NCBI GenBank assembly: GCA_965207995.1 | Contig: OZ242299.1 | Coordinates: 1-64,000 of the forward strand | DNA: 64,000 nucleotides | Source of the DNA: DAOUKH01 sp965207995 | GTDB lineage: Bacteria; Chloroflexota; Dehalococcoidia; SHYB01 | Direction: 5' to 3' | Part shown: positions 1 through 8,649 of the stretch, piece by piece | Position numbering within the stretch: position 1 is the first letter of the stretch | How the letters are laid out: the number at the start of each line of letters is the position of its first letter | Notes under the pieces: model-generated | Told to the model about the DNA's origin: nothing | The model's input: the letters and a program-made list of their open reading frames with translations, nothing else | The model's database searches: none | Position numbers and translations under genes: made by a program

Positions 1-3000
1 CCTGGCCCAGGTTGCTCATCACCGCCGGCTCACCGGGCGGCGCGTTCACCGGCGTGGGCTCCACCCGGAACAGGGGCGAGATGCCGTAGAACGCGTGGTC
101 CTGGGTGCTGGCGATGGTGTTGTAGCTGATGGGGCCGGTGTCCGCGTCGGTGGTCGAGAACCGTCCGCGCCGGGCGTTGCTGGCGCCCAGAGGGTTCGCC
201 TCCTTCGCACCGTCGGTGCGGGTGCCCGTCCACGGCCAGTCGTTCGAGGTGCTCCTCTCGCCGCTCTCGAAGCGCCGGTCCGCCATCGCCCAGTTCTCCC
301 AGGTGTCGGACCAGAAGCCGGCGTTGTTCGCCGCGACGCGCTCGCCGTTCAGCCACCAGACCTCCGCGTCCGTGTGCCCGGCGTTGTTGGGGTTGGTCCG
401 GGTGTGGTCCCGGGCGTCCACCGCGGCGGTGGAGCCCACCACCCGGAAGTGGTCGGCGTAGCGCCGGACGGCGGCGTGACCGTCGCGGGCCGCCTCCCGC
501 ACGTGGGCGTCGTAGACGCCGATGTCGGCGGCGGTGGCGTCGCGGTGGTCTTCGGTCATGAACAGCAGCCGGAACGTCTCGCCCGCGCCCAGACCGAGCG
601 GCTTCAGCGGCCAGTCCAGGGGCACGGTGTAGGAACCGTCCGCGTGGGGCAGCAGCCGACCGTTGACTCCCATCGACAGAGTGGAGCCGCCGACCAGGGT
701 GATCCAGTTGCCGCCCCCCTGCGCGCGGATGCGAGCGTCGTTGTTGATGCTCCAGCCGGGCGCGGCGCCCTCGTCCTCGGAGTTGCTCTGCGTGAACTTC
801 ACCTGGCTGTTGCCTTCCGTGAGTCCGGCTGCGTCCAGCACGACCCAGTAGCGGGTGTCCGCCTCGAGCGCGACGCCCGGGTGCGTGAAGCTGTACGTGC
901 CGGCCTGCCGGTTCACCCAGTCGGGATTGGCCAGGGTCCCCACGACCGTGCCGGGAGCCCCGTTGGCATTCTTGTGGACGGTGACCGTCAGCTTGGAGCC
1001 GAAGTCCTCGGTGGACCGCCTGAAGGCCACGTCCACGCTGGTCAGGGTGTACCCCGAGGGGTTGCCGCCGGTGTCGAAACCCTGCGCCAGGTCCACGTGC
1101 AGGCCCTGCACCAGGCCGCTCGACTGGCCAGTGTTCTTCACCAGCGCCGGGTCGTCGTCCCGCACCCGGACCGTCGCCGTCCCCAGCGACGTGGCCAGGT
1201 CGTAGTCCGACCCGTCCACCAGCGTCACCGTGACCGAGCCGTGGGCTTCGTCCACGTCGTCGTTGGTGGTGGCGATCTCCAGCGTCGCGGTGCCCGAGTC
1301 CGGGATGGTGACGCTGGTGGGCAGCGCGCCGTACCCGAAGTCCCCGGTCGTGGCCACGGTCACGCTCACCGGCAGGTCCGCCGTGGGCGCCGGGACCGCC
1401 GTCAGCGTGAAGCTGGCGCTGACGCCCTCGGTGACGGCGCCGCCGCCAAGGATGCTCACCCGCGGCGGCTCCGGCTTGCTGACGCCGTCGAGGCTGATCT
1501 TCAGTGACGATACGTTGGGGGTCCACGCGCCCGTCGAGGAAGCCGTTCTCGTCCCGGCGCCGTCGGCGATGCTCCAGCCGGCCAGGCCCCCGCCGTCCTC
1601 GGCGTCCGAACCCGTCAGGCGTACCCTCGAAGAACTCTGGCCGGCGTCCATGTCGATCACGAGGAAGTAGGTGGCGCTCCCCTCAAGGTCGATGCCCGCG
1701 CTGCTGGTGAAGGTCAGCGTCTGGTCCGAGGTGGAGGCGGGGAAGCTGGCGGGGTTGGTCAGGGTCCCCAGCGAGCTGCCCGGAGACCCGCCGGAGGCGG
1801 CGTGGATGCTGGCGGTCAGCGCCGAGGAGCTGAAGGCGCTGTCGATGGTGGAGAACTCCACGTCGACGCTGTGCAGGCTGTAGCCGAAGCTGTTGGAGCC
1901 GGTGGTGAACGCCTGGTGGAAGTCATTGCCCAGAAACGAGGTGCCTCCGTCCGCCTGGCCGGTGTTGGCGACGAAGGTCTCCGTCTCGACGGTCTCGACG
2001 GCCGTGCCGTGGATGGTCATCTTGCGGGACTGGCTGAACGAGGTCCAGGCGCCCGAGGTGTTCCAGGTCCGGTAGTGGCCGTCGTCGGCGATGGTCCAGC
2101 CGTCCGCGCCGCCGGCGTCCTCGGCGTCCGACGCGGTGTTCTGGATGGTGTTGGCGCCGGGCAACAGGACCAGGGTGACGTCCAGCACCGCCCAGTACGT
2201 GGTGTTCGCCGCGAGCGCCACGCCCGAGTGCGTGAAGCTGTTCGTGCCGGCGGCAATCGTGCCGGGCTTGGTCAGGGTGGCGACCACCGCGCCCGGCGCT
2301 CCGCTGCTGTCGCTTCTGATCTCGGCAGCCAGCTTCCCCGCCAGCCCGCCGTCGTTGATTTGCGGAAACGAGAAGTCGACGCCCGTCAGGGTGTACCCGC
2401 CGGCGTTGGCGCCCGTCGTGAACGCCTGCGCGTGGTCGTGCTGTACGAAATTGCCGGTGCCGCCGTTCGCCTGCCCGAAGTTGCTCACAAGGAAAGGCTT
2501 GCTGACGCCGCCGAGGCTGATCTTCAGTGATTGCTGGACTGGGGAAAGCCATGCAGTTGTACTCGATGTGCGGCCCAATGAGTCGTCGGCGATGCTCCAA
2601 CCGGCCAGGTGTCCGCTGTCCTCGTTGTCCGAACCCGTGACGCGTAGAGCCGTACCAACGGTAGTGGTGTTCATGTCGAGCACGAGGAAGTACGTGGTGT
2701 TCGCCGCAAGGTCGATGCCCGCGCTCGTGAAGGTCAGCGTCTGGTCCGAACTGGAGACGGGAAAGCTGGCGGGGTTGGTCAGGGTCCCGAGAGAGCTGGC
2801 CGGAGACCCGCCGGATTCGGTGTAGATGCTGGCGGTGAGGTACGAAGAGCTGAAGGTGCTGGCGATAGCGGAAAACTCCACTTCGACGCTGCGCAGGCTG
2901 TAGCCCGCGGCGCCGGTCGTGAACGCCTGAGCGTAATCATTTTCCAGACCTCCGGTGCCTCCGTCCGCCTGGCCGGTGTTGGCGACGAAGGTCTGCGTCG

Positions 3001-3159
3001 CCTGCTGCGCAGAGACTGTTTCAGTCCCTCCAGACAGCAGCACGAACAGCGCCGCCGCCAGCAGGGTCAACGTGAGGAAGGTTCTGGCGGGGCGCCTCAA
3101 TGAAAGAGAACCCCACGAAATGCGGGGGGGGGGGGGAAGCTCCGCAGCGCGTTGGTCAT
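1..3159 (-). CDS. Large secreted beta-repeat surface protein, C-terminus beyond window, start broken by C-tract
   Basis: The frame with codons beginning at 3100 is open without a stop down to base 1 (more than 1030 codons), so the gene is cut by the window edge. From a TTG at 3100 it encodes a signal peptide (Arg-rich start, hydrophobic LTLLAAALFVLLSG core, AQQ cleavage region). Four copies of a beta-sandwich module follow, resembling choice-of-anchor R repeats. Copies 1 and 3 open with TFVANTGQADGGT (near 3010 and 1990); related units lie near 2490 and 1140. A Calx-beta-like stretch lies around 1470-1165, and a distinct domain rich in Trp, Asn and Asp at about 690-100. The only start with a good Shine-Dalgarno (AGGAGG, 9 nt spacing) is ATG at 3159, but a run of 13 C places it one base out of frame; 14 C would join them. 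Role inferred: secreted or surface adhesion or glycan contact. No enzyme motif was seen. Confidence 0.75.
3124..3136. repeat. Homopolymer tract, 13 G on plus (13 C in the mRNA of the repeat-protein gene)
   Basis: Thirteen uninterrupted G lie between the Shine-Dalgarno-linked ATG (3159) and the signal-peptide frame of the minus-strand gene. With 13 C the ATG frame meets TGA after about 20 codons; with 11 or 14 C it reads straight into the signal peptide. It is either a sequencing or assembly length error or a slippage-type phase switch. Confidence 0.85.
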
Positions 3160-3404
3160 GTCGTCGAACCTCCTGTGTCGCCCGACTTATGCCGCGACGC
3201 CGTGCGGGCGCTGGAACAGTAGTATTTCTAGCTCATGTCAATATGTGTCGCAAACGACCAGCAGATATCATCCGCCAATCTGGGGTTGGTTGTCAATGGG
3301 GTCCGGGTTGGATTGGGGACGGAAAGGGCGGGCGGAGCGCAGCAACATACCGTGTGGGGACTGGCGGACAAGGGCGACTTGGCGAGACCCCTCGGAGGCA
3401 GTCG

Positions 3405-3779
3405 TTACTGTGGCGTAGCCTGGATGAGGACGCGTCCGCCTCTCTGGACCCGGATATTCAGGTCGTGGTCATCCAGCAGCCTCATGCCGACCAGTGGAGT
3501 GGAATCGGCGGCGCTGGCCCTGGTGTTCCGCAGGCTGTCGTCCCACAGCACGGCGACGTCATAGACATCGAAGAAAGCTTCGCTACCGTCGGCCAGAATT
3601 GCACGGCTTCGGTCCCGATAGGCCAAGCCCAACTCCCTCACCAGGTCTGAGGGCAGGGTCAGGAAGCCATTGTATCCCGTGTCTATTACGGCTTCGACTT
3701 CCCGTGACCGGCCCGTCGGCCCTTGCACTGTAAGACCGACGACGGCTTCGTAGGCGGTGTTCACCGTTCCATGGATCAC
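3405..3779 (-). CDS. Clan AA (retropepsin-like) aspartic protease, 124 aa
   Basis: The 124-residue single-domain protein carries the retropepsin active-site motif VIDTGYNG (Asp-Thr-Gly, about residues 31-37). A hydrophobic beta-hairpin follows, and there is a later conserved GMRLLDD segment (about 97-103) like the second half of clan AA bacterial proteases. Members are small dimeric aspartic proteases, usually cytosolic, with unknown natural substrates. The start is GTG at 3779, which overlaps the upstream gene's TGA (GTGA), so the two are translationally coupled. The pairing with the upstream small protein suggests one functional unit, possibly protease plus substrate or regulator; that is inference. 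No signal peptide is present. Confidence 0.8.
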   Translation of the reverse strand: MIHGTVNTAYEAVVGLTVQGPTGRSREVEAVIDTGYNGFLTLPSDLVRELGLAYRDRSRAILADGSEAFFDVYDVAVLWDDSLRNTRASAADSTPLVGMRLLDDHDLNIRVQRGGRVLIQATPQ

Positions 3780-4093
3780 TCAGTCCTCCGCAGCGATCCG
3801 CCCCCAAAGCTGTAGAGCGCCCTATAGCCGACCCGCAGGCACCAAACGTCATAGGCGTCGGGCCGCTGGGATTGCAGCCGGTCCGTAGCGGCAATCTCGT
3901 CCGCTCCAATAGCCCAGCTTCCGCTCTCCACGTCTATGGCGACGACCTCTCCAACATGGTCCTCCTCGACCTGCCGCCGGATGTCTCGCTCGTATATCTG
4001 GTCGCCCAACCGCGCCGTCTCTTCTTTAGGACGGCTCGGCGGTGTCGTGGGCTTGGCGCGCTGGCTGGGTACCGAAGTCTCTGCGTCTCTCAT
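3776..4093 (-). CDS. Small conserved partner protein of the aspartic protease, 105 aa
   Basis: I chose ATG at 4093, preceded closely by GGGAGGAGG. A longer reading to 4177 adds 28 residues without conservation or a better site. The N-terminus is Pro/Ser/Lys rich and likely disordered (residues 1-28). The rest reads GDQIYERDIRRQVEEDHVGE followed by VVAIDVESGSWAI and a Gly-rich VGYRALYSFGGG end. This pattern (an ERDIR..VE..H.G..VAIDVE..S block and a C-terminal RVGY) belongs to a small family I recall as often encoded beside clan AA proteases. The function is unknown. The last codon overlaps the protease GTG, so they are co-translated. It could act as an antitoxin-like or substrate partner, but nothing in the sequence proves it. 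Confidence 0.65.
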   Translation of the reverse strand: MRDAETSVPSQRAKPTTPPSRPKEETARLGDQIYERDIRRQVEEDHVGEVVAIDVESGSWAIGADEIAATDRLQSQRPDAYDVWCLRVGYRALYSFGGGSLRRTE

Positions 4094-4239
4094 GCCTCCT
4101 CCCTTCAATGAGCGTTCCCTCGTTCCTAATTCTACCACTCTGCGGGAGATCCGGACAGCCAGAAAGGGCGGTGCCACAGGGGAAGACAGACCAACCAGCT
4201 ATGGCCTATACTGCGAGCCTACAGACTTCCCAGTCGCAT

Positions 4240-4309
4240 CTCGAAAACGGTTCTGCCTACCGTCAAAATAGGCCCACCAACGTATACGGTAGACAGAACC
4301 GTCTTCGAG
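4240..4309. repeat. Long imperfect inverted repeat (23-nt arms, 24-nt loop), possible terminator
   Basis: Arms 4240-4262 and 4287-4309 are complementary except at two positions, one of which would be a wobble pair in RNA. It lies about 60 nt downstream of the minus-strand gene ending at 4368, so it may end that transcript. There is no clear T-run, and the length also fits a small mobile-element remnant. Confidence 0.5.
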
Positions 4310-4367
4310 CTTTGGCTCGGCGGACTGTGATTCTCAGGACCACAACCATGCCTAGTGCTTCAAGCCC

Positions 4368-5150
4368 CTATGGGTTGGCCTCATGGGTCTCCACAGTCAC
4401 CGCGATGCTAGGTGGTTGAAGAACTAGAGTGGATTCTTTCTTCAGGGCATCCAGGTCTATCCCACCGAGTTCCTCATTTGCCACGATTACCGCGTTGAGA
4501 GCATCCCGCTTCACATCGGCCTGAGTCACCAGATCGATGCCGAACAGCAAGGCTCCGACGACCACGGTAGTTACCGCGACAGTGAAGAACAGGCCTACGG
4601 CGGGCCGATAGGCTGTCCCAACTGTCGGCTCCTCTGGTGAATCATGGGGGCGAGGTTCAGCACCTGGGCCTGGATGCGTACCGTACTTGCTAAGTACTCG
4701 ATATCCTTCCTCTCCCATGACAGGATCGATACCCAGCTTCTCCAACTTGAGCCTAACCTTGAAAGCGCTGTATCGGTTCTTCCGGACACCCTCATCCGAA
4801 CTTAGCCACTCCTGATAGTCCTTACTGGAGTGCGTGAAGAGGTCCAACAGGTTTCTGGTCTCGGCCAATTGCCTGAACACTCCGGAGGCGGGATCGATGT
4901 AACCCTTCCTGACCAAAAGAAGAGCGGCGGCAGCATTCGCTGATACTCGACCTAGGAGATGCTCCTCCTCATGATCTCCTCCCCTGCAACCCCACCTACA
5001 TGAAGCGATGCCGTCCAGCCACCAGAGTAACTCTCCTAGAGTACCAAGGACTCCCTCGGCCCCTTGCTCCGAGACCCACCTGGCGAACACCCCTTCGCAC
5101 ACCCGCTCCCGTGTGTAGATCTCTTGCAAGTGGTTCCGCTTCTTCCCCAT
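4368..5150 (-). CDS. Uncharacterised protein with C-terminal membrane segment, 260 aa
   Basis: I do not recognise this protein with confidence. A soluble, mostly helical N-terminal two thirds contains an Arg-rich helix (GVFRQLAETRNLLDLFTHSS, about residues 89-108) and a later YGTHPG. That layout reminds me of DUF5677/HEPN-like proteins, but the match is weak. One clear transmembrane helix lies at about residues 187-209, followed by a roughly 50-residue tail. The ATG at 5150 has an excellent Shine-Dalgarno (TAGGAGGTG). It starts 13 nt after the stop of the upstream gene, so the two form a coupled pair. The inverted repeat at 4240-4309 lies downstream. Confidence 0.6.
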   Translation of the reverse strand: MGKKRNHLQEIYTRERVCEGVFARWVSEQGAEGVLGTLGELLWWLDGIASCRWGCRGGDHEEEHLLGRVSANAAAALLLVRKGYIDPASGVFRQLAETRNLLDLFTHSSKDYQEWLSSDEGVRKNRYSAFKVRLKLEKLGIDPVMGEEGYRVLSKYGTHPGPGAEPRPHDSPEEPTVGTAYRPAVGLFFTVAVTTVVVGALLFGIDLVTQADVKRDALNAVIVANEELGGIDLDALKKESTLVLQPPSIAVTVETHEANP

Positions 5151-5163
5151 CTTGCACCTCCTA

Positions 5164-5949
5164 TCACTCCGGCGGTGTCCACGGCTGGAACAAACTCAGA
5201 CCGGTCCTGGTCAGTTCAATATCGACGAAATCGGGAGGTGTGTTCAATTGAGGGCTGCTGAGAGTCCACGCGAGCCGGTACTCCTCCTGGTCCTGATATT
5301 TTCTCCTTTTGCGGAACCACTTCTTGACTTGCAGGACTTCTTCAACATCGACACCGGGCGGGAAGTTGTCGAATGAGTACGCCACCCAGCCTCTACTTGT
5401 CCAGAGTCGGTGTTCCGTAATCTCGTGCAAACCCAACCATCGCTTGATCCCACACTCGATCTCAAAACTCAAGCTGGACAGGTCTTCCGTCACGGTCCAA
5501 GTGTCATACCTGTCCGGGAGCGCAGCACGCAGTCTCTCCCAGCCAGATACGGAATCGGGTTCCCTGGACAGGCAGAATAGGAATGGGCTCCCCAGTTCCG
5601 AATCGTCAACCTTCAACTGTTGCCGCACCTTCCAAATCCCCGGTTCTCGCTGTTCCAGTTCGACGTCAGGGTCGTCCGTTTCTTTATTCAACAGTCCCGC
5701 TACGTGGAGGGCTGTTTCGGCGTCCAGACGTTCTCGCTCCTCTGGGGACGGTCGGAAAGGAAGGGCATCGTATTCGTCGTCCTCCTTTATCGTCATCTCC
5801 CCTTCCACGTTCACGCGAACCTCGCCTTCTCTCCTGTCTCCAACTCCGTCCTCTTCTCCCATCGCCCGATACACAATGGGTCTGCTCAAACGCAGTCCAC
5901 CCGTTACGTCTGGGGCAAATTGCCTTTCCCAGCCTCGAATCAATCTCAC
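5164..5949 (-). CDS. Uncharacterised acidic protein, 261 aa
   Basis: No family recognised. The start is GTG at 5949 with GGAGG six bases upstream. The protein is soluble and acidic. An Asp/Glu-rich central linker (about residues 50-75) precedes a region with a predicted beta-rich pattern and several Trp residues (SFEIECGIKRWLGL, GWVAYSF). There is no signal peptide and no membrane helix. It is the first gene of a two-gene unit with the membrane-anchored protein at 4368-5150. The pairing of a cytosolic and a membrane-attached unknown is the main clue to a joint role, but none is demonstrable from sequence. Codon use is less GC-rich than neighbouring catabolic genes, which may hint at later acquisition. 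Confidence 0.6.
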   Translation of the reverse strand: MRLIRGWERQFAPDVTGGLRLSRPIVYRAMGEEDGVGDRREGEVRVNVEGEMTIKEDDEYDALPFRPSPEERERLDAETALHVAGLLNKETDDPDVELEQREPGIWKVRQQLKVDDSELGSPFLFCLSREPDSVSGWERLRAALPDRYDTWTVTEDLSSLSFEIECGIKRWLGLHEITEHRLWTSRGWVAYSFDNFPPGVDVEEVLQVKKWFRKRRKYQDQEEYRLAWTLSSPQLNTPPDFVDIELTRTGLSLFQPWTPPE

Positions 5950-6180
5950 TCAGTTCCTCCCTCTCCGTGTTTCCAAGAGAGTCTCTCCGTGGGTTTGCCT
6001 ATCCCCCTTATCCTCCGCCCTGGGCAAGCGGAAGCCGACGCGGGGCTCGGTGAAGGTACAGCTGGGGCTGACTGCTCGCACCGCCGCCTGGCTTGCGATG
6101 CCGCTTTTCACACAGGCGCGCACCGGACTCGGGGCGCCGGAGTTATCCCGGCCCCAGACTCGCTCTAGCGGCTGCTCGCG

Positions 6181-6214
6181 CGGCGGCTGTCCCCAGGTCA
6201 CGGGACAGCCGCCG
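6181..6214 (-). terminator. Perfect 13-bp hairpin downstream of the membrane-protein gene
   Basis: Arms 6181-6193 and 6202-6214 pair perfectly around an 8-nt loop, starting 19 nt beyond the stop of the minus-strand gene at 6233. No T-tract follows on either strand, so factor-independent termination is uncertain. Confidence 0.55.
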
Positions 6215-6232
6215 GCGAGTCCTAGACTCTGT

Positions 6233-6913
6233 TTATTGCCACAGGTCGGGATCGGGTCGCTTCATCAGTCCGACGCCCAGGTATCCATACCAGATGACCA
6301 GTAGGACGTAGAAGCTCCGGGCGAGGGTGATGAAGGTGTCGCGGCCGTCGTTGTGGAGTATGGCTACGATGAAGAATATCATCACGGCCAGGCTGACAAG
6401 GGCAGCCAACAGGGCGATTGGCCCGTTGAAGTCGTCTCTCGTGGAGAGGCCCAACGCGAAAATGCAGCCGCCAAACCCGAGGGTAATCCCGCCGGCGTAA
6501 AGGAGAGCGGAGCCGGCGTAGTAGACGGGAACGCTTCCCCCGATCTGCTCACTGGTCTGGGCATCGGCAAGGATGAAGTCCATGCCGCCGGCTAGCATCC
6601 AGCCGGCCAGTCCGATGAAGATCATGAAGAAGCCCATTTGAACAAGCGCCTTGCCGTTGCCCTGCAAGGTCACGTTCCGCATGAGCGCATAGAGCCCCGA
6701 GACGATGAGGGCCAGGCTGAGGATGATTGCGATGTTGGTTACATTGGTCAGCGCGGCGTTGCTACCCTTGGCCTTGATGGAGCCAACGGCGTCTGAGACG
6801 TCGGCGCTGTCTATGAGCAGTCCACCGGGCTCGATGAGAAAGAAGATGAAGGCGATGAGCGGACCGAATATGAGAGAAAGTCCCGCCAGCCGGTTCACGG
6901 ATATCGTGCCCAT
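6233..6913 (-). CDS. Six-helix integral membrane protein of unknown function, 226 aa
   Basis: The ATG at 6913 follows GGGAGG with six-base spacing. Hydrophobic helices lie at about residues 10-28, 58-78, 90-110, 128-152, 162-183 and 195-217. The short loops carry few charges. The overall pattern resembles DUF4386-like small membrane proteins, but no diagnostic motif allows a firm call. It stands alone: the next gene upstream is divergent and a perfect hairpin lies just downstream. A TACAAT box at 6947-6952 on the same strand could be its -10 element. No transport or enzyme residue pattern is visible, so the role remains open. Confidence 0.7.
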   Translation of the reverse strand: MGTISVNRLAGLSLIFGPLIAFIFFLIEPGGLLIDSADVSDAVGSIKAKGSNAALTNVTNIAIILSLALIVSGLYALMRNVTLQGNGKALVQMGFFMIFIGLAGWMLAGGMDFILADAQTSEQIGGSVPVYYAGSALLYAGGITLGFGGCIFALGLSTRDDFNGPIALLAALVSLAVMIFFIVAILHNDGRDTFITLARSFYVLLVIWYGYLGVGLMKRPDPDLWQ

Positions 6914-6946
6914 GTTGAACCTCCCTTATGTCATCAGAGTTGAGGC

Positions 6947-7000
6947 ATTGTATCGGAAAGGGACCGCCTTCGATAGTTGTACCACCCGTCATGCTAGTCT
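6947..7000. promoter_or_regulatory. Divergent promoter region between membrane protein and methyltransferase
   Basis: On minus, TACAAT (6952-6947) fits a -10 box for the gene starting at 6913. On plus, TAGTCT (6995-7000) is preceded by TGC, an extended -10 form, for the gene starting at 7084. The -35 elements are weak. Confidence 0.4.
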
Positions 7001-7083
7001 CACGGGGGCGTCGGCGCCCACGAACGTGTCCATGACACACCCTGACGGCCTTGGAGTACAGCGGCCAGCATCATAGGAGCTAG

Positions 7084-7860
7084 GTGTCGGAAGTGAGTTT
7101 CAAGCCGGCCGAGTTTCCCCGCTCGGCGAACTATGACCCAGACTGGGTCTTGGACAACATGATGGGGCCGAATGCTCTGTGGCTGACGGAGTCATTGTCG
7201 GGTTGCATGGAGCTCAAGCCCGCCATGCGGGTGCTCGATATGGGTTGCGGCAAGGGCTTGAGCTCCATTTTCTTGGCGCAGGAATGCGGCCTGCAGGTGT
7301 GGGCGGCGGACTTGTGGATAGACGCCGGCGACAACTTCAACCGCATCCGCGCCGCCGGTGTTGAAGACCGAGTGTTTCCGATTCATGCCGAGGCACATGC
7401 TTTGCCCTTCGCCGACGGTTTCTTTGACGCCATGGTGAGCGTCGACGCCTATCACTACTTCGGGACGGATGACCTCTACCTCGAGAACCACATGGCCCGG
7501 TTAGTCAAGCCCGGCGGGCAAATGGGTATCGTCGTGCCGGGGTTGGTCGAAGAGTTGCCCACCGACGAACCGCCGGAACACCTCCGGCGGTTCTGGGAGC
7601 CGGCATTCTTCAGCCTCCACAGCCCAGCGTGGTGGAAGCGTCACTGGGAACACAGCGGTCTAGTCACCGTCGAGCTTGCCGACCTGCTCCCGGACGGATG
7701 GAGACACTGGATGGTGTCCGACTCGTTATGGTCGAAGCATCTGGGCAAGCCAAGCGACGAGGCCGATATGCTCGCCCTCGATGGAGGACAGTCCTTGGGG
7801 CTCGTCCGCATGGTGGCCCGAAGGAACGAACGTCCAACCGCGCGGCTGGACACCCTGTAG
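7084..7860 (+). CDS. Class I SAM-dependent methyltransferase, 258 aa
   Basis: The Rossmann glycine motif is VLDMGCGKGLSS (about residues 50-61), followed by the acidic strand end AADLW and a motif II-like FDAMVSVDAYHYF (about 118-130). This is a standard class I SAM-binding fold. The C-terminal part is Trp-rich (SPAWWKRHW) and probably holds the acceptor site, which I cannot assign. GTG at 7084 is preferred because TAGGAG lies just upstream. A second GTG nine bases downstream is possible. The nitrile hydratase genes begin 160 nt later on the same strand, so this gene may be the first of that cluster, though there is room for a separate promoter. The substrate is unknown; small-molecule methylation is the default reading. 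Confidence 0.8.
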   Translation: MSEVSFKPAEFPRSANYDPDWVLDNMMGPNALWLTESLSGCMELKPAMRVLDMGCGKGLSSIFLAQECGLQVWAADLWIDAGDNFNRIRAAGVEDRVFPIHAEAHALPFADGFFDAMVSVDAYHYFGTDDLYLENHMARLVKPGGQMGIVVPGLVEELPTDEPPEHLRRFWEPAFFSLHSPAWWKRHWEHSGLVTVELADLLPDGWRHWMVSDSLWSKHLGKPSDEADMLALDGGQSLGLVRMVARRNERPTARLDTL

Positions 7861-8022
7861 GCTCGAGCCGGGCTCGATGCCAGAAACTTCGCGCAGTTGA
7901 TCGTGAGGCCGTCGCCCCAGGGGCTATGGACCTCCGCGCCGCAGGTCCCTCTTCCGCACCGTTGACCGCCGGGGCGGTGGGCGGCACACTCGGACGGAAG
8001 CACGGACTACCCGAGCAACGCC

Positions 8023-8649
8023 ATGGCGAAGGACCATCACCACGACCACACGGAGCCGCCCTCCGACATCGAGCTGCGCGTGAAGGCGCTCGAGTCTCTG
8101 CTGGTGGAGAAGGGGCTGGTCGACCCAGAAGCGATTGACGCGCTCATCGAGCTGTATGAGGACAAGATCGGCCCGTCGAACGGCAAACGCGTGGTGGCGA
8201 GAGCATGGGCGGACACGGATTTCAAGCGCCGGCTTCTCGATGACCCCAATGCCGCAATCGCCTCGATGGGCTACGTCGGTTCGCAGGGGGAACAGGTGCG
8301 GGTCGTCGAGAATACGGATGAGGTCCACAACCTCGTGGTCTGCACGCTGTGTTCCTGCTATCCGTGGCCGCTGTTGGGTCTGCCGCCGGCGTGGTACAAG
8401 TCCAAGCCGTACCGGGCGCAGGCGGTCGCCGACCCGCGCGGCGTCATGCGGCAGTTCGGCTCGGAGATAGGGGAGGAGAAAGAGGTGCGGGTGTGGGACT
8501 CCACCTCCGAGATGCGCTACTTTGTTCTTCCTCAGCGTCCCCCGGGCACAACGGGCTGGAGTGAGGAGCAACTTCAAGCCCTGGTGACCCGCAACTCCAT
8601 GATCGGCGTGGAGGAGGCGCAGCGGCCGACAACGACGGGTACGCCATGA
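8023..8649 (+). CDS. nthA: Nitrile hydratase alpha subunit, cobalt type, 208 aa
   Basis: The metal-binding claw VCTLCSCYPW places Cys107, Cys110 and Cys112 in the C-T-L-C-S-C form typical of cobalt enzymes; the iron type has C-S-L-C-S-C. The start is His-rich (DHHHDH). A helical N-terminal arm (residues 15-75) and the conserved TEMRYFVLPQRP-like segment near 165 follow the family. The length of 208 aa is normal. The enzyme hydrates nitriles to amides in the cytosol as an alpha-beta heterotetramer with post-translationally oxidised cysteines. The last codon overlaps the beta-subunit ATG (ATGA). The thiocyanate hydrolase gamma subunit is homologous, but the fused or separate beta-type gene order here fits nitrile hydratase better. 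Confidence 0.93.
   Translation: MAKDHHHDHTEPPSDIELRVKALESLLVEKGLVDPEAIDALIELYEDKIGPSNGKRVVARAWADTDFKRRLLDDPNAAIASMGYVGSQGEQVRVVENTDEVHNLVVCTLCSCYPWPLLGLPPAWYKSKPYRAQAVADPRGVMRQFGSEIGEEKEVRVWDSTSEMRYFVLPQRPPGTTGWSEEQLQALVTRNSMIGVEEAQRPTTTGTP

Noticed and set aside
30..1526. Long Arg/Gly/His-rich open frame on minus
   Set aside because: It is an out-of-frame shadow of the secreted repeat protein; the other minus frame gives clear domains, a signal peptide and low-complexity-free sequence.
95..2530. Long plus-strand open frames over the repeat protein
   Set aside because: Codon-aligned antisense of a GC-rich gene; no Shine-Dalgarno and no recognisable domain.
5950..6201. 83-codon minus frame ending directly before the GTG at 5949
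   Set aside because: Composition is random-like, it overlaps the terminator hairpin, and it has no good start site.
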